Counted from the stretch's first letter, positions 1 to 6,330 are shown. The stretch is 10,904 bases of DNA from JAWWBG01 sp033721095 (GCA_033721095.1 JAWWBG010000073.1:1-10904), one strand, 5' to 3'. Made by a program: numbers and translations. The notes: a model not told the origin generated them from the letters alone.

Positions 1-858
1 CAGGTTGATCACCGTGTTCGGGAACAGCTGGTAGACGATCGACGCGTGCCGCTTGAGGTCCCACTCCTCCTCGGGCGCCGTGCGAATGTGCCGTGGGACA
101 TCCTTGCCGAACACGACCGAGCGCGAGTGCACACCGAACGGGTCGCCGACCGCGGGCGTGGACAGCAGGATCTTGCCGACGGTTCGGCGGTGCAGGGAAA
201 AGATGTGGTAGCCCTCCAGGTACGTGTCGTAGACCAGCTTCCAGTTGGCCTCGACCGGCACCACTCGCTCCTCGAAGAACCGGAACGACCCCAGGTCCCA
301 CTCCTCGAGCTCGTCACCCAGGGCGCCCAGGTCGGCGGCGACGTCGGGTGCCTCGGATGCGCTCGGCGAGACGATGATGAGGCCCGCCGCCTCGGTCACG
401 GGGATGGCCAGCAGGCCGAGCTCTGACCGATCGAGGCCGTCGAAGGCTTCCCTCGCCAGCGGCTGCCCCAGCAGCTCCCCGTCGAGGTCATACGTCCACG
501 CGTGGAAGGGGCAGCTGAACACGCGGCCCGGCATGTCGTGGCCCTTGACGATCCGCGACCCGCGATGGCGGCAGGCGTTGAGGAACGCGCGCACCTGCGT
601 GTCCTCGCCACGGACGAGGAGGATCGGGACGCGGTCGACCTCCACCGCGACGCAGGAACCCGGCTCGGGCAGGTCCGCGGACAGTGCCGCGATCAACGGA
701 CGCTCCTCGAACAGGAGCTTGCGCTCGCGGGCGAACCGCTCGGGATCCAGGTAGGTCGCCACCGGGGTGCGGCGGACAGCCGGGGCGAGCTCGGTCGTGC
801 GGTCCGCCCAGAGCTTGCCAAAGCGGCGCAGCAGGTCAACCTGGGTGTCGTGGCGCAT
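1..858 (-). CDS. Rieske non-heme iron oxygenase, alpha subunit (3' end cut by window edge)
   Basis: The first 286 codons of a ring-hydroxylating-type oxygenase are visible; the C-terminus lies beyond base 1. The Rieske [2Fe-2S] centre is clear: CRHRG with ligands C96 and H98, then CPFHAW with C116 and H119, spaced CxH-X17-CxxH. The catalytic domain starts around residue 200 and carries the mononuclear iron motif ExYHxxxxH, with H218 and H223 as ligands. The residue three before H218, which bridges electron transfer between subunits in this family, is Glu (E215) rather than the Asp of naphthalene dioxygenase. Glu at this position is known from carnitine/choline-type oxygenases. The third iron ligand (a C-terminal acidic residue) is off-window. 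The substrate cannot be told from sequence; a soluble cytoplasmic oxygenase needing a separate reductase is expected. The start is fixed by an in-frame TGA 9 bp upstream, which is the stop of the LuxR regulator gene, so the two are probably co-transcribed. No clear Shine-Dalgarno is seen. Confidence 0.9.
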   Translation of the reverse strand, partial: MRHDTQVDLLRRFGKLWADRTTELAPAVRRTPVATYLDPERFARERKLLFEERPLIAALSADLPEPGSCVAVEVDRVPILLVRGEDTQVRAFLNACRHRGSRIVKGHDMPGRVFSCPFHAWTYDLDGELLGQPLAREAFDGLDRSELGLLAIPVTEAAGLIIVSPSASEAPDVAADLGALGDELEEWDLGSFRFFEERVVPVEANWKLVYDTYLEGYHIFSLHRRTVGKILLSTPAVGDPFGVHSRSVVFGKDVPRHIRTAPEEEWDLKRHASIVYQLFPNTVINL

Positions 859-864
859 GGGAGG

Positions 865-1533
865 TCAGGAGCGGAGGTAGGTGACGACGGCCAGGACGCG
901 CCGGTGATCATCGGGCGTGTCGTCGAGTCCGAGCTTCTGGAAGACCGCCCGAACGTGGCTCTCGACAGTTCGGTCCGACAGGACGAGCTGCTCGGCGATC
1001 GCTCGGTTGGAGCGTCCTTCGGCCATCAGCGAAAGGATCTCCCGTTCGCGGTCCGACAGTGCCGCCAGCGGATCCTCGACGCGCTGGCGCTCCATGATCT
1101 GCTGGACGATGACCGGGTCGAGGACCGAGCCGCCGTCGGCAACCCGCCGAACGCCCTCGGCGAAGGCATCCCAGTCGGTGATGGTCTGCTTGAGGAGGTA
1201 GCCGCGCCCGGGCGCCCCCTGGTCGATGAGACGGATGGCGTACTGCGGTTCGACGTACTCGGACAGGACGAGGACACCGACACCGGGATGATGCTTGGCG
1301 ATCACGTCTGCTGCCCGCAGGCCGTCGTCCGTACCGGTCGGGGGCATGCGGATGTCCGCGACCGCGACGTCGGGTTCGTGGACTCCGACCAGGGAGACGA
1401 GCTCCTCGGCATCGCTGGCCTCGGCCACGACGTCGAAGCCACGCGCCGACAGGACGTTGACCACGCCCTCGCGCAACAGCGGGGAGTCGTCGGCGACGAC
1501 GAGTCGCAGTGGCGTGTCGGGGCCCCGATCCAT
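865..1533 (-). CDS. LuxR/NarL-family response regulator, 222 aa
   Basis: A full-length two-domain response regulator. The receiver (residues ~9-128) has the acidic pair D15/D16, phosphoacceptor D60 in ADIRMPP, the switch residue S91 in LVLSE, and K115 in YLLKQ. A linker (~130-155) leads to a LuxR-type helix-turn-helix (~156-222) beginning LSDREREIL, with the recognition-helix region SDRTVESHV and ending KLGLDDTPDDHRR. Phosphorylation should allow dimerisation and DNA binding; partners are most likely one or more of the three HisKA_3 kinases in this window, since NarL-type regulators pair with that kinase class. It lies 20 bp downstream of the stand-alone receiver gene and 6 bp upstream of the Rieske oxygenase gene, all on the minus strand, suggesting one transcript. 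Its receiver is clearly related to that of the cyclase-receiver protein at 5380-6321. The ribosome site is weak (AGGG about 7 bases before ATG). Confidence 0.95.
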   Translation of the reverse strand: MDRGPDTPLRLVVADDSPLLREGVVNVLSARGFDVVAEASDAEELVSLVGVHEPDVAVADIRMPPTGTDDGLRAADVIAKHHPGVGVLVLSEYVEPQYAIRLIDQGAPGRGYLLKQTITDWDAFAEGVRRVADGGSVLDPVIVQQIMERQRVEDPLAALSDREREILSLMAEGRSNRAIAEQLVLSDRTVESHVRAVFQKLGLDDTPDDHRRVLAVVTYLRS

Positions 1534-1553
1534 GCGGGAACCCTAGATCGAGC

Positions 1554-1910
1554 TCACGCTGCGGTGCCCAGCGCCTCCTCGAGGCGCGAGCGTGACAACT
1601 CCGGCTTGTGGATGAAGCTGAGGAAGGGCTTGCCCGCGAGGCGGCTGCCGTAGTCGGCGGCTTCACGGGTGGAGATCATGACGATGCGGGGCCGGTTGCC
1701 GTTGGGGAGCTGCTCGGTGACCCAGAAGCCGTCATGATCCGGCAGCTGGACGTCCAGCAGGACGACGTCGGGATCGAGCTCCTCGACGGCCGCGACCGCA
1801 CTCGCCGCATCTGCGGCTTCGCCCACGACGACGTAGCCGGACGCCTCCAGCAGCATGCGGGCTTGGGTCCGGAAACCTGCGTGGTCGTCGACGATCAGGA
1901 TCCCTGGCAT
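1554..1910 (-). CDS. Stand-alone receiver-domain response regulator, 118 aa
   Basis: This is only a receiver domain, with no output domain. It has D8/D9, phosphoacceptor D53 in VVLLDVQLPD, the switch residue S80 (followed by T81) in VMIST, and K102 followed by P103 in IHKPEL. All residues needed to accept and hold phosphate are present, so it should be functional. Single-domain receivers act by protein-protein contact, as phosphate sinks, or as intermediates in a phosphorelay; no Hpt partner is visible here. The KPFL/HKPEL C-terminal section and short beta5 region fit the usual fold. It sits between sensor kinase 2026-3549 (115-bp gap) and the LuxR regulator (20-bp gap). The ATG at 1910 is the first good start; no Shine-Dalgarno is obvious upstream, so leaderless or weak initiation is possible. 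Its substrate kinase is inferred from position only. Confidence 0.92.
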   Translation of the reverse strand: MPGILIVDDHAGFRTQARMLLEASGYVVVGEAADAASAVAAVEELDPDVVLLDVQLPDHDGFWVTEQLPNGNRPRIVMISTREAADYGSRLAGKPFLSFIHKPELSRSRLEEALGTAA

Positions 1911-1989
1911 GGCGGCAGGATACGGATGCGGGAGGCGTCTGCAATCAGTGCTGACGCTGAATACATGACCGGGAGTGGCCGTTGGACCC

Positions 1990-2006
1990 CAAAATCACCC
2001 GTTTTG
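1990..2006. promoter_or_regulatory. AT-rich inverted repeat CAAAA-N7-TTTTG upstream of receiver gene
   Basis: In the 115-bp gap between the first sensor kinase and the stand-alone receiver gene, a 5-bp perfect inverted repeat (CAAAA / TTTTG, 7-base centre) forms the most AT-rich spot in the surrounding sequence. It lies about 80 bp before the receiver start. It could be part of a promoter or an operator for the receiver-LuxR-Rieske transcript. No convincing -35/-10 pair was found next to it, so the role is inference. Confidence 0.25.
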
Positions 2007-2025
2007 ACCACGAAGCGTCGGGCCA

Positions 2026-3549
2026 TCAGGCGCTGGCCGGCAGCTCCGCTCGGACGGTCGTCCCCCGCCCCGGTGGACTGTCGAGCGTCATCCGGCCGCC
2101 GACAGCCTCCACCCGATCGGCAAGGCCCGCCAGCCCCGAACCGTCCTCGGCCACGGCCCCGCCGTCACCGTCATCGCGAACCTCCACGACGACCCGGCCA
2201 TCCTGCCGATCGACGGACACCCACACGGCCGATGCGTTCGCGTACTTGACGACGTTGGCCAGGGCCTCGGAGGCGACGAAGTAGGCCGTCGATTCGACCA
2301 CCTGGTCGAGCCGGTCGACCTGGGTTCTGACGGTCACTGGCACGGGCGAGTGGTCGGCCAGCTGCCGCAGCGCCGCTGCGAGCCCGTCCGTCGTGAGGAC
2401 CGAGGGATGCAGGCCGCGGGCCAGGTCGCGCAACTGGTCGAGCGACGTGCGCAGCTGCGTCATGGCGGCTTCCAGGCCCTTGACCATCTTCGGGTCGTCT
2501 GCCTGTTCGCGCAGCAGCTCGAGCTGCAGGGCAAGGGCCGAGAACTGCTGCTGGGCACCGTCATGGATGTTGCGTTCGACGCGACGCCGTTCGGCGTCGG
2601 ACGCCGCGACGATGCGGGCACGCGACGCCCTCACCTCGCGCGAGGTCGCCTCGAGGGTCTGGAGCATCTCGTTGAAGGCGGCCGCCACCGTCCCGATCTC
2701 GTCGTCGCTCGTCACGTCGGTTCGGGCCGACAGATCGCCGCCCTGGACACGCCGAATCGCCGTGAGCAGATCCTCGAGTGGCGACAGGATCGTCCCAGCG
2801 AACAACAGGATGAGGAAGCCCGTGCTGCTGACCGTCGCCACGATGGCGACGATCTGGAGGCGCCCGACCTCACCCAGTCCGCCACCGTTGATCGTCGCCG
2901 CGAGCGCAACCGCGAACCCGGTCAGCAGGCTGATCAGCGACGCGGACAACAGCAGCTTGACCCCGAGCGAGAACGAGACGTCATGGGCGACCGAGGACTC
3001 GACGTGGCGCAGGTGACGAGCCAGCTCGCGTCGGATCGGTCGCAGGTACAGCTCGAGCGAGAAGACGCAGGCTGCACCCACCCAGGCTCCGGCCGCGAGG
3101 CCAACCATGGTCGAGGCCATCGTCTGCTCGAGCGTGTAGTCGTGCTGGAGCGCAGACTGGGCGACCAGCGGCGCGAGCATCCCGATCCCGAAGATCACGA
3201 TCCACGACCGTGTCACCGAGAAGGTCAACGTTCGGACGCAGGCCCAGGCTGCCAGCGAGTCCTCGGCTCCTCGATTGCCGTCCATCCACGATTGCAGTGG
3301 TCGAGCGATCCGCCGGGCCCGTGGGACGGCGACGAGGAGGCCGACGGCGACCGTGAGCAGGCAGTTGAAGGCGAGCGTCCGCAGCGCGCCGAGCGGCGTG
3401 GTGTCCACGTAGGTCAGCAGCACGCTCGTGATGAAGGCCACGGCGGCCAGCAGCAGGCCCACGGCCAGGTGCCACGCCAGCTCGAGATAGCGGGCTTCCA
3501 ACCTGGCGTGCAGGCGGTTGAGGGTCGCGTCGATGCGCGCCGCAATCAC
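2026..3549 (-). CDS. Sensor histidine kinase 1 (six TM, HAMP, HisKA_3, HATPase_c), 507 aa
   Basis: A membrane sensor kinase of the NarL-partner class. About six hydrophobic segments (near residues 25-46, 60-76, 113-132, 144-165, 196-219, 231-253) precede a HAMP linker (~254-306, PLEDLLTAI...GGDLSARTDV...DDEIG..AAAFNEML). The dimerisation/phosphoacceptor domain has H329 in ERNIHDGAQQQ, including the D-x3-Q arrangement linked to phosphatase activity in HisKA_3 kinases. The ATPase domain has an N-box at ~427-437 (SEALANVVKYA), DDGDGG at 459-464, GSGLAGL at 470-476 and GRGTT at 494-498. No large extracellular loop is present, so the signal is probably sensed in or at the membrane. It is paralogous to the kinases at 3614-5140 and 6331-7839. 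The start is GTG, chosen because it matches the MIA(A/Q)RI(D/E)A opening of the third kinase and has GAGGGGGTGA at 3557-3566 upstream. Confidence 0.95.
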   Translation of the reverse strand: MIAARIDATLNRLHARLEARYLELAWHLAVGLLLAAVAFITSVLLTYVDTTPLGALRTLAFNCLLTVAVGLLVAVPRARRIARPLQSWMDGNRGAEDSLAAWACVRTLTFSVTRSWIVIFGIGMLAPLVAQSALQHDYTLEQTMASTMVGLAAGAWVGAACVFSLELYLRPIRRELARHLRHVESSVAHDVSFSLGVKLLLSASLISLLTGFAVALAATINGGGLGEVGRLQIVAIVATVSSTGFLILLFAGTILSPLEDLLTAIRRVQGGDLSARTDVTSDDEIGTVAAAFNEMLQTLEATSREVRASRARIVAASDAERRRVERNIHDGAQQQFSALALQLELLREQADDPKMVKGLEAAMTQLRTSLDQLRDLARGLHPSVLTTDGLAAALRQLADHSPVPVTVRTQVDRLDQVVESTAYFVASEALANVVKYANASAVWVSVDRQDGRVVVEVRDDGDGGAVAEDGSGLAGLADRVEAVGGRMTLDSPPGRGTTVRAELPASA

Positions 3550-3556
3550 CGGAGTG

Positions 3557-3566
3557 TCACCCCCTC
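3557..3566 (-). promoter_or_regulatory. Ribosome binding site of sensor kinase 1 (GAGGGGGTGA)
   Basis: Read on the minus strand, GAGGGGGTGA ends 7 bases before the GTG start of the kinase gene, with the purine-rich core 10 or more bases away. A nearly identical block, GAGGGGGGTGA, precedes the GTG start of sensor kinase 2 (5147-5157), and GGGGGTGG precedes the ATG of sensor kinase 3 (7843-7850). The shared leader supports the GTG starts chosen for the first two kinases and common ancestry of the translation-start regions. Confidence 0.6.
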
Positions 3567-3568
3567 AC

Positions 3569-3593
3569 GGGCACCGCACCGAACACGGTGCCC
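3569..3593 (-). other. Perfect 8-bp inverted repeat between sensor kinases 2 and 1
   Basis: GGGCACCG and CGGTGCCC pair perfectly over 8 bp with a 9-base loop, inside the 64-bp gap between the stop of kinase 2 and the start of kinase 1. The loop side also allows an alternative 5-bp stem (CACCG-AACA-CGGTG). It lies just upstream of the kinase 1 ribosome site. There is no T tract after it in either direction, so a classic intrinsic terminator is unlikely; an mRNA structure affecting kinase 1 translation, a processing site or an operator would all fit. Confidence 0.4.
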
Positions 3594-3613
3594 GGCAACG
3601 CCTCGACGCGCAA

Positions 3614-5140
3614 TCACCGCAGCTCCAACGACGTCGGCAGCTCGGCGCGAATCGTGGTGCCGCGGCCGGCCGGGCTGTCGACGACCAGCCGGCCGCCGAC
3701 GGCCTCGACGCGGTCGACCAGGCCAGCCAAGCCCGAGCCAGCCTCCGGGCTGGCCCCACCGACGCCGTCGTCGCTCACCTCCAGGATCACGTGCCCGTCC
3801 GAGCGCACGAGCTCGACAGTTGCTTCGGTCGCGTGGGCGTACTTGGCCATGTTCGCCAGTGCCTCCGAGGCGACGAACCAGGCCGTCGCCTCCGCCGCCT
3901 CCTCGAAACGCTCGGTCGACGCCCGAATCCTGACCGGGACCGGCGATCTCGCAGCGAGCTGTTGGAGCGCCGGGGCCAGGCCATCGGTCGTGAGGATCGA
4001 GGGGTGCAGGCCCTGCGCGAGCTCCCGGAGCTGTTCGAGCGACTCCCGGAGACGTTCGATTGCGGCCTCGAGTCCCGCCGACACGGCCGCCGGATCCGCC
4101 AGGTCCCGGCGGAGGAGCTCGAGATGCAGGGCCAGCGCCGTCAGTTGTTGCTGGGCCCCGTCATGGATGTTTCGCTCCACGCGGCGCCGCTCGGCGTCGG
4201 AGGCTGCGACGATCCGGGCACGCGATGCGCGGACCTCTGCAGCGGCGGCGTCCAGGACGCCGAGCATCTTGTTGAACTCGCTGCCGAGGGTCCCGATCTC
4301 GTCGTCGCCCATCACGAGCGCTCGTGCACCCAGGTCTCCGCTGGCGACCTGCTTGGTGGCCTGGACGAGATCTTCCAGCGGCGCCAGCAGCGACCGCGTC
4401 AGGATCGTCCCGAACAGCCATCCCACGGCGAGGCCGACGACCACGACCGCGACCAGCGGACCGACCACACCGTCGAGCGACCGGGTCCCGAAGGTCGACA
4501 CCAGGAGGGCCACGATGCCGGTCAGCAGGCTCATCACCGCCATGAAGGCGGCGACCCTCCGCGGCAGGGAGACCACGACCGTCGCCGTGGCATCCGTGGC
4601 CCCGACGTGCTGCGCCAGGTCGCGACGAAGCGGCCGCAGGTAGGCCTCCACCAGCGGCCAGCCCGCCGTTGTGGCCAGCACCCCCGCGGCGACCAGCCCG
4701 ATGAACACGGCCACGGCATCGGACCGGGACAGGTCGAACTCGACCAGGGCGTAGACGAGACCGCCGACGAAGGCGAACGGGCCGAAGCGGATGTAGGCGA
4801 TCTTGACGCCCTCGAAGGTCATCCCCTTCGCTCGCCGCCACGCCCGCAGGGTCGCCTCGTGGCTGCGGTCCCCCGCGAGCCACACCTCCACGTCGTGGTG
4901 GAGCCCCTTCCAGGCGGGATTCAGAACGAACAGCCCGCCGATGATGGCGAGGGCCTCGGCGGCAACGAACGTCCGGATCCATTCCGTCCGCGTCGGGTTC
5001 ACGTAGGGAAGGGCGACCGCGACGAGGATCCCGACGAGCACGGCCAACAGGACGAGGACGCTCGCTCGCGCGCGGGCCAGGTGGCGCTCCGGCGCGCGGC
5101 GGTACGCAGCTTCGAACCAGCGATCCATCCATGCAGCCAC
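3614..5140 (-). CDS. Sensor histidine kinase 2 (six TM, HAMP, HisKA_3, HATPase_c), 508 aa
   Basis: Paralogue of the kinases on either side with the same domain order. Hydrophobic segments lie near residues 26-46, 57-73, 120-135, 141-160, 195-215 and 225-247; HAMP spans ~248-300 (LLAPLEDLVQAT...SGDLGARA...DDEIGTLGSEFNKML). The phosphoacceptor is H326 in ERNIHDGAQQQ, and GLHPSILTTDGL at 378-389 is typical of this kinase class. The ATPase domain shows SEALANMAKYA (425-435), DDGVGG (457-462), GSGLAGL (468-474) and GRGTT (492-496). The conserved stretch YLRPLRRDLA at 167-176 between the second and third TM pairs recurs in all three kinases. The start taken is GTG at 5140, preceded by GAGGGGGGTGA; an ATG four codons later is an alternative. 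It is divergent from the cyclase-receiver gene, and 64 bp upstream of kinase 1, so the two kinases are probably one transcript. Confidence 0.95.
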   Translation of the reverse strand: MAAWMDRWFEAAYRRAPERHLARARASVLVLLAVLVGILVAVALPYVNPTRTEWIRTFVAAEALAIIGGLFVLNPAWKGLHHDVEVWLAGDRSHEATLRAWRRAKGMTFEGVKIAYIRFGPFAFVGGLVYALVEFDLSRSDAVAVFIGLVAAGVLATTAGWPLVEAYLRPLRRDLAQHVGATDATATVVVSLPRRVAAFMAVMSLLTGIVALLVSTFGTRSLDGVVGPLVAVVVVGLAVGWLFGTILTRSLLAPLEDLVQATKQVASGDLGARALVMGDDEIGTLGSEFNKMLGVLDAAAAEVRASRARIVAASDAERRRVERNIHDGAQQQLTALALHLELLRRDLADPAAVSAGLEAAIERLRESLEQLRELAQGLHPSILTTDGLAPALQQLAARSPVPVRIRASTERFEEAAEATAWFVASEALANMAKYAHATEATVELVRSDGHVILEVSDDGVGGASPEAGSGLAGLVDRVEAVGGRLVVDSPAGRGTTIRAELPTSLELR

Positions 5141-5242
5141 GGTGCTTCACCCCCCTCGACTCGGTCATCCCCGACCGCCGACGGTACGCGCAGACGCCAA
5201 CAGGAACATCCTGCCCGGCAACCGAGGTCCCCGAAAGCCCCG

Positions 5243-5260
5243 GCACGGGGATTCCCGTGC
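5243..5260. promoter_or_regulatory. 18-bp dyad GCACGGG-N4-CCCGTGC, candidate operator
   Basis: A perfect 7-bp inverted repeat with a 4-base centre, 120 bp before the cyclase-receiver start and about 100 bp before the kinase 2 start. Size and symmetry fit the binding site of a dimeric helix-turn-helix protein such as a LuxR-type regulator, but no binding protein can be assigned from sequence. It could instead form a 7-bp hairpin with a GATT loop in RNA. Confidence 0.4.
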
Positions 5261-5300
5261 TGTCCCGGCCCTCGAATACGTGCTCGCACGGATGCACGCG

Positions 5301-5317
5301 ATCCGCCACGGGCGGAT
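5301..5317. promoter_or_regulatory. 17-bp dyad ATCCGCC-ACG-GGCGGAT
   Basis: A second perfect 7-bp inverted repeat in the same gap, with a 3-base centre, ending 62 bp before the cyclase-receiver ATG. It differs in sequence from the dyad at 5243-5260, so the two are not copies of one operator. It may be an operator or a hairpin in the 5' leader of the cyclase-receiver transcript. Confidence 0.35.
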
Positions 5318-5366
5318 GCTGGAAGCGTTTCGTGGGGGACGTGTCTCATGCGACGCGGTGCACATC

Positions 5367-5372
5367 GGGGAG
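5367..5372 (+). promoter_or_regulatory. Ribosome binding site of cyclase-receiver gene (GGGGAG)
   Basis: GGGGAG lies 7 bases before the ATG at 5380. It decides the start: the frame is open for another 249 bases upstream, but the cyclase domain begins only a few residues after this ATG (MAGPLLTRSILFTDIVEST) and no better ribosome site is seen farther up. Confidence 0.7.
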
Positions 5373-5379
5373 CCAGTTG

Positions 5380-6321
5380 ATGGCCGGACCGCTCTTGACC
5401 CGATCCATCCTGTTCACCGACATCGTCGAGTCCACCGCGACCTTCGGCGCCATCGGCGAGCGGGCCGCCACCCGACTGCGTGAGCGGCACTTTCGACTCC
5501 TCAAGGGGCAGGTCGACCGGCACGGGGGCAGGACGGTCAAGACGCTTGGTGACGGGCTGATGGCCGTGTTCGAGTCCGCATCGGACGCGATCGACTGCGG
5601 CATCGACCTGCAGCGCATGGTCAGCGCCGATGCCGCCGGCGTCGGTGGCGTGGACATCGCGATCCGCATCGGCATCAGCACCGGGGACGTCCGCGTGAGC
5701 GATGACGGCGACTGCCACGGCCAGGCGGTCATCGAGGCGAGCCGGCTGTGCTCGCACGCCGGTGGCGGTGACGTGCTGCTCTCCGAGGGAACCCGACTGA
5801 TGGCGCGCTCGCTCGACCGCCTTCACGAGGTCGGCCAGCTCGCGCTGAAGGGCCTTCGGGAAACGACCCTGGCCTGGCGCGCGGACTGGGTCTCGGACCA
5901 GCCCCGCCCGCTTCGTGTCGTGCTGGCCGACGACGCCGTGCTCGTGCGCCAAGGCGTCGCGCAGGTGCTCGAGGCCGACGGCATCGAGGTGCTGGCCCAG
6001 GTAGAGAACGCCGACGACCTGCTCCGGGCCGTCGCGGACCTCCACCCCGACGTCGTCGTCGTGGACATCCGAATGCCCCCGACGTTCACGGTGGAGGGCA
6101 TCGACGCCGCCCTCGCCATCCGCGCCAACCATCCGGGCACGGGCGTGCTCGTCCTGTCGCAGGATGCCCACGCGGGCCATGCCCGCAGGCTGGAGGAGAC
6201 CGGTCCGTCGGGCGTCGGCCTGATGCTCAAGGAACACGTGGTCGACCTGGCCGAGTTCACCCGCGCCGTCCGGGCCGTTGCTGACGGAGACGTCGTCATG
6301 AGCGATCCCGCGCTGTCCTGA
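5380..6321 (+). CDS. Class III adenylyl/guanylyl cyclase domain fused to C-terminal receiver domain, 313 aa
   Basis: Residues ~5-170 form a class III nucleotidyl cyclase domain: FTDIVEST with metal ligand D14, KTLGDG with metal ligand D58, and the adenine-type pair K54 and D111, suggesting ATP as substrate. The transition-state Arg is present (R122), but the usual Asn of VNxAxR is Ile (I118, in AVIEASRLC). I recall other actinobacterial cyclase-like proteins with a hydrophobic residue there, so activity is uncertain rather than excluded. Residues ~178-305 form a receiver: D184/D185, phosphoacceptor D229 in VVVDIRMPP, S260, K284. It closely resembles the receiver of the LuxR regulator at 865-1533 but stops right after it, with no helix-turn-helix. 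Expected role: soluble cyclase controlled by phosphorylation from a neighbouring kinase, probably as a dimer. It is divergent from kinase 2 and convergent with kinase 3, with 9 bp between stops. Confidence 0.9.
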   Translation: MAGPLLTRSILFTDIVESTATFGAIGERAATRLRERHFRLLKGQVDRHGGRTVKTLGDGLMAVFESASDAIDCGIDLQRMVSADAAGVGGVDIAIRIGISTGDVRVSDDGDCHGQAVIEASRLCSHAGGGDVLLSEGTRLMARSLDRLHEVGQLALKGLRETTLAWRADWVSDQPRPLRVVLADDAVLVRQGVAQVLEADGIEVLAQVENADDLLRAVADLHPDVVVVDIRMPPTFTVEGIDAALAIRANHPGTGVLVLSQDAHAGHARRLEETGPSGVGLMLKEHVVDLAEFTRAVRAVADGDVVMSDPALS

Positions 6322-6330
6322 CGACCCTCC

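Larger units (their letters stand above)
5141..5379. promoter_or_regulatory. Divergent intergenic region between kinase 2 and cyclase-receiver gene
   Basis: This 239-bp gap must hold the promoters for kinase 2 (leftward) and for the cyclase-receiver gene (rightward). No convincing sigma-70 -35/-10 pair stands out. It holds two perfect 7-bp dyads, listed separately, and the kinase 2 ribosome site at its left edge (5147-5157). The frame of the cyclase gene stays open leftward to the edge of kinase 2, but its predicted residues there are Cys/Arg/Ser/Pro rich and unlike any domain, so I treat it as non-coding. Confidence 0.55.

Noticed and set aside
502..1653. Open frame of 383 codons on the plus strand opposite the LuxR regulator and Rieske gene
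   Set aside because: It crosses gene boundaries of two well-supported minus-strand genes and resembles no known protein.
2350..3933. Open frame of 527 codons on the plus strand opposite sensor kinase 1
   Set aside because: Low-complexity Arg/Gln/Asp-rich antisense product, no domain, and the opposite strand is clearly coding.
5131..5379. N-terminal extension of the cyclase-receiver protein by 83 residues
   Set aside because: The extension has Cys/Ser/Pro/Arg-rich composition with no domain, and a good ribosome site precedes the ATG at 5380, right before the cyclase domain.
3518..5380. Very long open frame (620 codons) on the plus strand opposite sensor kinase 2
   Set aside because: It is antisense to a kinase with full domain motifs, is rich in Arg, Gly, Asp and His with no recognisable domain, and is the usual mirror effect of high-GC codon bias.
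4999..6237. Open frame of 412 codons on the minus strand opposite the cyclase-receiver gene
   Set aside because: The plus strand encodes clear cyclase and receiver motifs; the minus-strand product has none.
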